A program made the translations under genes and the position numbers. The notes beneath the pieces are model-generated. The model saw nothing but the letters and a program-made list of their open reading frames with translations, was not told the origin of the DNA and did not search any database. DNA of 64,000 nucleotides from Sternotherus odoratus. Taxonomy: Eukaryota > Chordata > Testudines > Kinosternidae. The stretch is from the NCBI GenBank assembly GCA_032164245.1, contig JAVMKO010000003.1, forward strand, positions 13,030,651 through 13,094,650, written 5' to 3'. Positions 58,366 to 64,000 of the stretch are shown here, one piece after another. How positions within the stretch are numbered: the stretch's first letter is position 1; each line of letters begins with the position of its first letter.

Positions 58366-60207
58366 GTCCTGATTCCCAACCCAATCTTCCATAACAGCCA
58401 TCCCGAAGGTATCTTTATCAAGCACTTGAGTGGCTGCTGCTTGCGACCATGAAGGCATTCCTCGCCCTCGGGCACTTGCTCTACCCCGGCCTCCTCTTCC
58501 TGGGTTGCCGGACCCCCGTGCTCTCATGTTCTCGGAAGTTGCTTCGCCTTCTCTATTCGGACACTCATTTCTCCAGTGTCCGTTCTGAAAACACCTGGCA
58601 CACTGATTTGGCCCCAATCGAACCCTTCCTCTCCCTCGTCTTTGTTCGTTCAGCTGTCGCCTCCCACTTTGCCCTTTCCCTTGATAGTTGTCTTGGAAGA
58701 CTGCAGCGACTAACTGGGCTCTTTTCTTTACCTTTTCTTCAGTTTTCTTTTGTTCTTCATCTTCACGCGCTGCAAACACACGGGCGGCTATTTCAAGGAC
58801 GCGTCCCATATTCATGTGGACCAGCCCTTGGTCCTTCTGGAGTTTGCGTCTGATATCTGGGGCGCATTGGCTGATAAAGCTATTTTTCAGGGCCAGTGAC
58901 CCTGGACTGTTTTCTGCTTCGTCGTCCATGTTGTATGGGGACCATTTACGATACCCTTCTCTAAGCCTCTCTAAAAATGCTCCTGGTGTCTCATTCCCAT
59001 TTTGCTGCAAGTCATGAATCTTGCGGAGATTTACAACTCTCGGTGGCCCCTTCTTTAGGGCTCTTACGAGGAGCCGGTGGTATCGGTCGAGATTTTGTTT
59101 TTGCTCTGGGACATTTGGGTTCCAGCCGGGGTCGACGGACGTAGGAAATGTTGTGTCAAGGAAATTTAGAAGACCGTCGGCAGGAGCATTGGCATAATCA
59201 ATACGAGCTTCTTCCCTCCCTTGGCTTAAGACGAGGGTTCTTTCCTCCGGACTAAGAAGGATTCCTAAGAGTTGACTAATATCCATCCAGGAGGGGTAAT
59301 GAGTTCCGAGAATGCCTTCGACGAAGGTTGCAATGGCTGTGGGGTCGTCTGACCAGGGTGCGCGTGAGGCCTTCCAGTTTAAGAGATCACTACTGGTAAA
59401 GGGGACATGTTGATAAACTCCCCGGACTTGATAGGGACCAGTAGGGTCGGTTGCTGGAGGGGGGACCAGTTGGTTGACTACACGGAGAGGGTACTGTCCC
59501 TGAACCCCGGAGACATCTCGGTCCTTACTTCGGAGGGCATAAGGGTATCCCCCCGTGGCACCCCTCTTTTCGTCCTGATCAGAGTCACGGTCCTTGAATT
59601 TCCTCTCAGGAGTTAGGAGTTTCTGAAGTTTTGACAAACCCTCATCGAGTAGTTGTAGGCCTGACAGGCCAGGGTCTGTCTGTGAATCTAGATCGGACAA
59701 GCCAGGTACTTGTGCTGGCTGGGCTGTTGGCGACTGAAGCGCCGGTGGAGGCCCCACAGGGGCGGCCGAAACCGCAGATGGCAATACATAAGGTGGTGGG
59801 GCCTGAGGCTCATCATCTGGGAGACTCGGATATATGGGTCTGGGTTTCTCTTTTGTTCCTTTGGGTCCATCTCGTGGACGGGTTCGAAGGACCAGACACT
59901 TGGTACATTTTTGTAACCATAAGGGATTTTCTTCCACCACTTCGAACCAAGCAGAGATGTAATAATATTGATCAGGGTGTTGTCGTCCCGCGAAGTCGAG
60001 GACGTTCCTAATGATTTCCACATCTAAGGTTCCTATAGCTGGCCATGAGGGCTGGATTGGGAACGTCGGCCAGTCTATTTCGCAGAATCTTCTTAACAAA
60101 CCGGCCTTACGACTGCCGGTTGGAATATGCTTCTTAAATTTTCCAAAATTCTCTAACATACAAGTTAGAGGTGTCTTGCGGTCTGTCTTAGAGCCGCTTC
60201 CTCCCAT
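58363..60207 (-). CDS. gag: Gag polyprotein
   Basis: The ATG at 60207 opens a 614-residue frame ending in UAG at 58363. It begins MGGSGSK, a likely N-myristoylation site for membrane targeting by matrix. A proline-rich part has PPPY at 137-140, a late domain that recruits NEDD4-type ligases for budding. The capsid part contains a major-homology-type block around QNGNETPGAFLERLREGYRK (402-421). Nucleocapsid has one zinc knuckle, C536-x2-C539-x4-H544-x4-C549, in an Arg/Gly-rich tail, as in gammaretroviruses. It is somewhat longer than a typical mammalian gammaretroviral Gag, mainly in the linker between matrix and capsid (about 140-240). The frame is intact. The stop is followed in frame by pro-pol, so readthrough would yield Gag-Pol. 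Confidence 0.95.
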   Translation of the reverse strand: MGGSGSKTDRKTPLTCMLENFGKFKKHIPTGSRKAGLLRRFCEIDWPTFPIQPSWPAIGTLDVEIIRNVLDFAGRQHPDQYYYISAWFEVVEENPLWLQKCTKCLVLRTRPRDGPKGTKEKPRPIYPSLPDDEPQAPPPYVLPSAVSAAPVGPPPALQSPTAQPAQVPGLSDLDSQTDPGLSGLQLLDEGLSKLQKLLTPERKFKDRDSDQDEKRGATGGYPYALRSKDRDVSGVQGQYPLRVVNQLVPPPATDPTGPYQVRGVYQHVPFTSSDLLNWKASRAPWSDDPTAIATFVEGILGTHYPSWMDISQLLGILLSPEERTLVLSQGREEARIDYANAPADGLLNFLDTTFPTSVDPGWNPNVPEQKQNLDRYHRLLVRALKKGPPRVVNLRKIHDLQQNGNETPGAFLERLREGYRKWSPYNMDDEAENSPGSLALKNSFISQCAPDIRRKLQKDQGLVHMNMGRVLEIAARVFAAREDEEQKKTEEKVKKRAQLVAAVFQDNYQGKGQSGRRQLNEQRRGRGRVRLGPNQCARCFQNGHWRNECPNREGEATSENMRARGSGNPGRGGRGRASARGRGMPSWSQAAATQVLDKDTFGMAVMEDWVGNQD

Positions 60208-60808
60208 TGCAGACTAGATCTTGGGGCACCCTCACTAGCCTGACTTAACCTTTGCCGGACTGGGTCTTGGGGCACCCTCACCAGCCGGACTTACAGCGCG
60301 CTTTACCAATTCCCTTTTATCCCACAGGATAGATAAGACTGACACAATAGGGGAGACGGGGTCCAAACCGACTATAGAGGTTGGGGGAGTCGGTTGGTGG
60401 GAGGTTTGAGGAGACCACTCACTCGCCACTAGCCTGTGTCACCGGACGTTCCAACGGCTGACAGCAGGAACCGTAATGGCCACTCAATACCATACACACA
60501 CTCAGTCACACTGACAAGAAGAAACCCCACCTGGAGAACCCCATATACTCGCCTCTCTCCGGTGGTTCTTCCCGTCCCTCCTCGAACCTGTCTTGCCAAC
60601 CGGTTGGTCTTCTTCCCCGTCACGGTTGTTTCAAAGTCTCTTCGTTGGTGCAGGAGGCAGTCTGGACGAATGATCGGCTCACGAGCGGCCACCGGTCAAA
60701 AGCGGGGCCCCTCTCAGTGCACCGCTCCTGTGTCGCCTTCGAATCAGACTTACCTCTGCCAGTCCCCAACAGACTTATCCTCGGACCTACTCCCAGTTTT
60801 CCCTCATC
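60208..60808 (-). other. Proviral leader (5' untranslated region)
   Basis: The 601 bases lie between primer site and gag ATG. This is where the packaging signal should be. Several short frames here have no retroviral match. The splice donor is near its start. Confidence 0.85.
60748..60755 (-). promoter_or_regulatory. Major splice donor
   Basis: AG|GTAAGT on the minus strand, with the intron starting at 60753, 55 bases after the primer site. It is a full consensus and in the normal place for making env mRNA. Confidence 0.72.
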
Positions 60809-60826
60809 ATCCCGGACGAGCCCCCA
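60809..60826 (-). promoter_or_regulatory. Primer binding site, tRNA-Pro
   Basis: TGGGGGCTCGTCCGGGAT on the minus strand matches all 18 bases of the standard tRNA-Pro primer site of gammaretroviruses. It begins five bases after the end of the 5' LTR. Confidence 0.97.
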
Positions 60827-60831
60827 GGAAA

Positions 60832-61357
60832 TGTAGTGGGTAGACCACTGGGCTGAGAGGGAGACCAGGAAATAAGTCCAAGGAAACCAATGAGACTTAA
60901 ACAAAACGTGGATTTATTCGGCCGAAAGTGACAGCCGCCTCAAAGCGATAAGAAACTGTCACACCCTCATGCATAACTTACAGGCTTTTATAGCTTTAGC
61001 AGGGTGGCATTTGCTTATACATTACATGATTGGCTACTTCACATCACTAGGCAGACTTAGACTTGCTACTTCATATCACTAGGCAGACTTAGACTTTTCC
61101 CGCCAATTCTTTCCCGCCTTTTTACAGTGGTTGTTGACCGTACACAGAACTCACAGACACAGTGCAGCATGTTATTTCTCATAAGTCTGACAGAAGCAGC
61201 AGGTATACAGAAGTATATGGCTGATTCAATTATACATGACTAACTTGAAACTTCTTTTATAACTTTTCAAGATAATTATCAATGTTAAACAGTTTCCATA
61301 TTTACATTTGACCTTTATACAATAACATTAACATTGGCTCTTTCTACAGACACCTCA
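60832..61357 (-). mobile_element. 5' LTR of the provirus
   Basis: The 526 bases are identical to the 3' LTR except for G at 61140 (A at 52401). TATA box 60985-60992 and AATAAA 60913-60918. This copy would drive proviral transcription towards lower coordinates. Confidence 0.97.
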
Positions 61358-61361
61358 AGAG
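61358..61361. repeat. Provirus target site duplication, right
   Basis: AGAG, matching 52089-52092. Confidence 0.85.
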
Positions 61362-61393
61362 CTCCTGGCTGGCTGCTAAGACTGGCAGACTGA
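61362..61393 (+). mobile_element. LTR-like sequence, right part, after provirus
   Basis: This short stretch probably continues the element cut at 52092. Identity rests on the target duplication and context only. Confidence 0.35.
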
Positions 61394-61835
61394 ACTGGGC
61401 CAGCAACAGGGGGGTACTACGGGTAGAGCTGTACTGGGCCCTGGACTTTAGGGGGGCCCCGGTACACAGCAGTACCCATACTCATCCCCCCTGTCGCCGG
61501 GCCTGGAGAGCGGGGAAGGGGCGGGGAGGCGGCGCGGCTCTCCCCCGGACGAGAACGCATGTCCCCGGCAGGAGCAGTGAGTCCGGCCGGCGGCAGCGGC
61601 GCAGTCCAGGGGAGAAAGTGCGGGGGGGGGGGAGCAGGGGGGAGCAGCAAGGGTGGCTTGTGCCACAGGACCCCGCACTGCCACTGTCAGCTGGGGGGGA
61701 GCGCTGGCTGGGCTGGGGGGGGGGGGCAGCTGGGCTGCCCCCCCCCCCAGCTACTGTCAGCTAGGGGGGGGGAGCGTGGGCTGGGGGGGGGCTGGCTGGA
61801 CTTCCCCCCCCCCCCAGCTGCTGTCTTTGGTTTAA
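61394..61835. mobile_element. Second GC-rich hAT-like copy
   Basis: TGGGCCAGCAACAGG at 61395 matches the CAGGGCCAGCGACAGG terminus of the 8336 element, followed by the shared GTAGAGCTGTACTGGGCCCT and CCCTGTCGCCGGGC blocks. The rest is G-rich units (GCTGGGCTGGGGGG) and ends in C-runs. The matching right terminus and target duplication are not found, so this copy is truncated or diverged. Confidence 0.7.
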
Positions 61836-61841
61836 AAAAAA

Positions 61842-62451
61842 ATGTAGTAAAAATGGTATTTGTTGATTACTTGCTCTGTAATGTTCGCTGCCTGTTTCTA
61901 GTTAACTGCTATAGAAAGAGGAGCTTAACAGGAGTTTGTGTATTGTATAAGATGTTATCCTTCTGGTAACTGTTGGGTTAATGGTGATGTAATGTGTATT
62001 ACATAATGGAGTGTTTGCTTTTAAAATGGAGTCTGTCAGCTGGGTGGGCACGCAGCCATGATCTAGGACTGAGCCTGCACGTAGACCTGTCAGCTCATGT
62101 CATACTTTGCAACAATGTCTGCCATATTTGTGTATCAGTGAGTGCTGTGAGCTAACGGCCGGTAGCCATGACACTGTTTGAATCTGTATGCAAGCTATGT
62201 ATGTGGCATTAGATTATTGGCTGTATGTAGCTGTGACTCTCTTTGATTGTATTGGTTGTTTGCATATTCAAACCTTGTATGTATGGTTTGCCCGCCCTGT
62301 GTTTGTGGGCCTTCAGGCTTTGGATTTGTATTCCCCTGATCCCCATTTGCATGCAAATAAACCTTTTTGTTCAGGTTACCTTGAGCTTTTGCCTGTTCTT
62401 GGGTGGTGATTGGGAGAGGCCTCCAAGGGAAGAACAGATTTGTGCAACACC
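61842..62451 (+). mobile_element. Possible solo LTR
   Basis: The stretch starts TGTAGTAAAA and ends TTGTGCAACA. AATAAACC at 62357 is a polyadenylation-like signal about 95 bases before the end, consistent with R-U5. No target duplication was seen, and it does not match the 526-bp LTR. Confidence 0.4.
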
Positions 62452-62686
62452 AGCAACCAAAAAAAACCAAACTGTTTTGTTCCTCTGTCTTCAGTGTTAT
62501 TGTCATAGAAATACAGCTACAGCCTTTTTACATAACCTCAACTCCTCACCACTTCCACTTAAACCAGAACCATCCATTATTTATTCCAGGCCACTTTAAC
62601 CATTTTAAATACTTTTTTTCCTCTCCTTCTGTTAACTCAGGATCTCCTTCTGGCTGCTGCTTCACTTATCACCATGTTGATTTAGA

Positions 62687-62853
62687 TAATGGTTTTCAAC
62701 CTGCAGGCCACTTGCTGTCCAATCAGCAAGGAGCTGCAGCCCTTGTGACATGCAGGTAGTCAGAGCCATGGGGGGGGGGGAGGAGAGGAGTGTGTGTGTG
62801 TCCCACAACAGAGCTGCATATGCAACCCCCCCATGGTAAATTGAGAATCACTG
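62687..62853. mobile_element. Short hAT-like element
   Basis: TAATGGTTTTCAACCTGC at the left and the inverse right end CAGTGATTCTCAATTTACC fit a CAGTGGTTCTCAACC-type terminus. Length 167 bp. Confidence 0.6.
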
Positions 62854-63644
62854 CTCTAAAAGGATCCCATCTCATCTGTTCATGCCATTGAGTTTCTGTC
62901 CCAAAATTGAAGTCAGCAAAATGACATTTTTAATTAATGGTCATACTAATTGGATGAGAATGACAAGGATAGGAGAAAAAGTAGCATGCAAATGAATCGA
63001 GCACAGTGAGTCCTACTTCACCCTTGCATTCAGCTGCCAGCCACAACTATTTCCAGCTGGCCTGTCTTTTCAACTTTGCTGCACAGAATGTTCCAATCCA
63101 ACCTTAAAGACACAGTAACCTTACACAGTCATCATCTCTTCTCAAAGCCCATACACAGTCAAGAAGTTGGGTTTCCCTCTCCCCTAACATCCATCTGAAG
63201 AGGGCTCCCTAATGCCACCGTGGGGCACTGAATGCATATTCAAGTCATGAAAGAGCGATGCTCTAATATGAATTGGCAGCACTGATCCATGCAGAGTGCT
63301 TGGTTTTCCTGACAGATCTCCCCTCCAAGTACTGCAGTGACTAATCTGGTCTAGATTGTCAATCTGCAGTGGCAAAAATGCACAAGGAGCTCTTACTATT
63401 ATGGCCATTGGTTGTATTTGAAAGTTCAGTAGTTTATAGTAGGCGTAGGTACAACCACGGTCAACTCATTTGCAATACAGTATCACAGGGTGTCTGCCGC
63501 TGCCAGGGCCCTGGGCTGGGACGTGGTGAAATAGGATGGGCCCCTGTCACCCACTCCTGGGGTGACTGACCTTCCATCCTGAGCAAGGACATGCTGGCTC
63601 TGAAGAGGAGCTCTCCTGCTGGGTGCTTCCTAAAGACTGTTTGC
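62854..63644. other. Unassigned sequence
   Basis: Nothing recognisable was found. Confidence 0.4.
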
Positions 63645-63858
63645 TTGCTGGCTGCCTGAGCCATGCCCAGGCTACAGCCAGCCCCTGAGAGTTGCAGGCT
63701 GCTTGAGCTCCACCTGGCTAAAGCCAACCCGTTGGGCTGTGTATTTCTTGGCTGCCTGAGCTCTGCCCAGGCTAGTGCCATGCCCCTGATAGACTGTACA
63801 TTTACTGGATACCTGAGCGCCACCCAGGCCAGAGCCAAACCAAGAGACTCTGCTTATG
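63645..63858. repeat. Tandem repeat, about 52-bp period, four units
   Basis: GGCTGCCTGAGCCATGCCCA at 63651, GCTGCTTGAGCTCCACCTGG at 63699, GGCTGCCTGAGCTCTGCCCA at 63751 and GGATACCTGAGCGCCACCCA at 63808 start successive units, each followed by a GGCTA/GGCCA-AGCCA block. The frames across it inherit the repeat and are not genes. Confidence 0.78.
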
Positions 63859-64000
63859 GGTTACCCTGTTGAGTTACCTTGGGGCCAGACTAGAAGCCTG
63901 ACTGGGCCTAAGTGACTGCCCAGCACTATGATGGGACTCTGGGCTGCCTTGCGGATTCTGGTCCCAGCCAGTTTGGACCAGCCTGAGGGGTCTCTGAGGG

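Larger units (their letters stand above)
52093..61357 (-). mobile_element. Gammaretrovirus-like endogenous provirus
   Basis: The 9265-bp provirus lies on the minus strand in the order 5' LTR (60832-61357), tRNA-Pro primer site, leader with splice donor, gag, pro-pol, env, polypurine tract and 3' LTR (52093-52618). The LTRs differ at one of 526 bases (A at 52401, G at 61140), so integration was recent. Gag and pro-pol share one frame separated by a UAG, which is the gammaretroviral arrangement. gag and env are open; pol has one apparent frameshift near 57010. No accessory gene is visible. It is most likely defective in replication as it stands. Confidence 0.97.

Noticed and set aside
52646..60843. 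Plus-strand open frames across the provirus (for example 57710-58102, 58449-58853, 60436-60843)
   Set aside because: They are antisense shadows of gag, pol, env or the leader and show no independent motifs.

Overview
This window looks like intergenic or intronic DNA from a sauropsid, most probably a turtle. The basis is the repeat content: CR1 LINEs with the typical ATTCTATGA-like 3' ends, several hAT-type DNA transposons with 8-bp target duplications, MIR/CORE-SINE pieces and short palindromic repeats of kinds I associate with chelonian genomes. The species call is an inference. I found no convincing host protein-coding exon, tRNA gene, CRISPR array or bacterial feature. Every protein-coding signal I can support belongs to a transposable element.

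Layout. About 0.07-28.5 kb: a degraded CR1 copy, a 48-bp-period minisatellite (2.1-2.6 kb), several hAT-like elements (2.7, 8.3, 15.8 kb), a foldback hAT with ~590-bp inverted arms around a transposase fragment (10.1-11.7 kb), an LTR plus leader of an old retrovirus with a tRNA-Leu-like primer site (13.0-13.7 kb), three more CR1 pieces (one with endonuclease and ORF1-esterase parts) and a probable solo LTR (25.8-26.7 kb). About 28.5-52 kb: more hAT and MITE elements, an antisense CR1/L3-like LINE carrying a 249-bp 5S-rRNA-headed insertion with 12-bp target duplications (35.07-35.32 kb), a long C/G-rich hairpin (36.6-37.0 kb), an LTR-like promoter with three CCAAT boxes (44.3 kb), MIR fragments and a Ty3/gypsy Gag remnant (51.1-51.8 kb).

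The main feature is a nearly complete gammaretrovirus-like endogenous provirus on the minus strand, 52093-61357. Its two 526-bp LTRs differ at one base and it is flanked by the 4-bp duplication AGAG. It has a perfect 18-base tRNA-Pro primer binding site, a splice donor, an open gag, a gag UAG stop with pro-pol continuing in the same frame (readthrough layout), a pol broken by one apparent single-base frameshift, an open env with a CX7CC motif, and a polypurine tract. It sits inside an older LTR-like sequence, which itself follows the Ty3/gypsy remnant.

From 61.4 kb to the end there is a second copy of the GC-rich hAT-like family seen at 8.3 kb, another possible LTR (61.8-62.5 kb), a small hAT element and a ~52-bp tandem repeat (63.6-63.9 kb).
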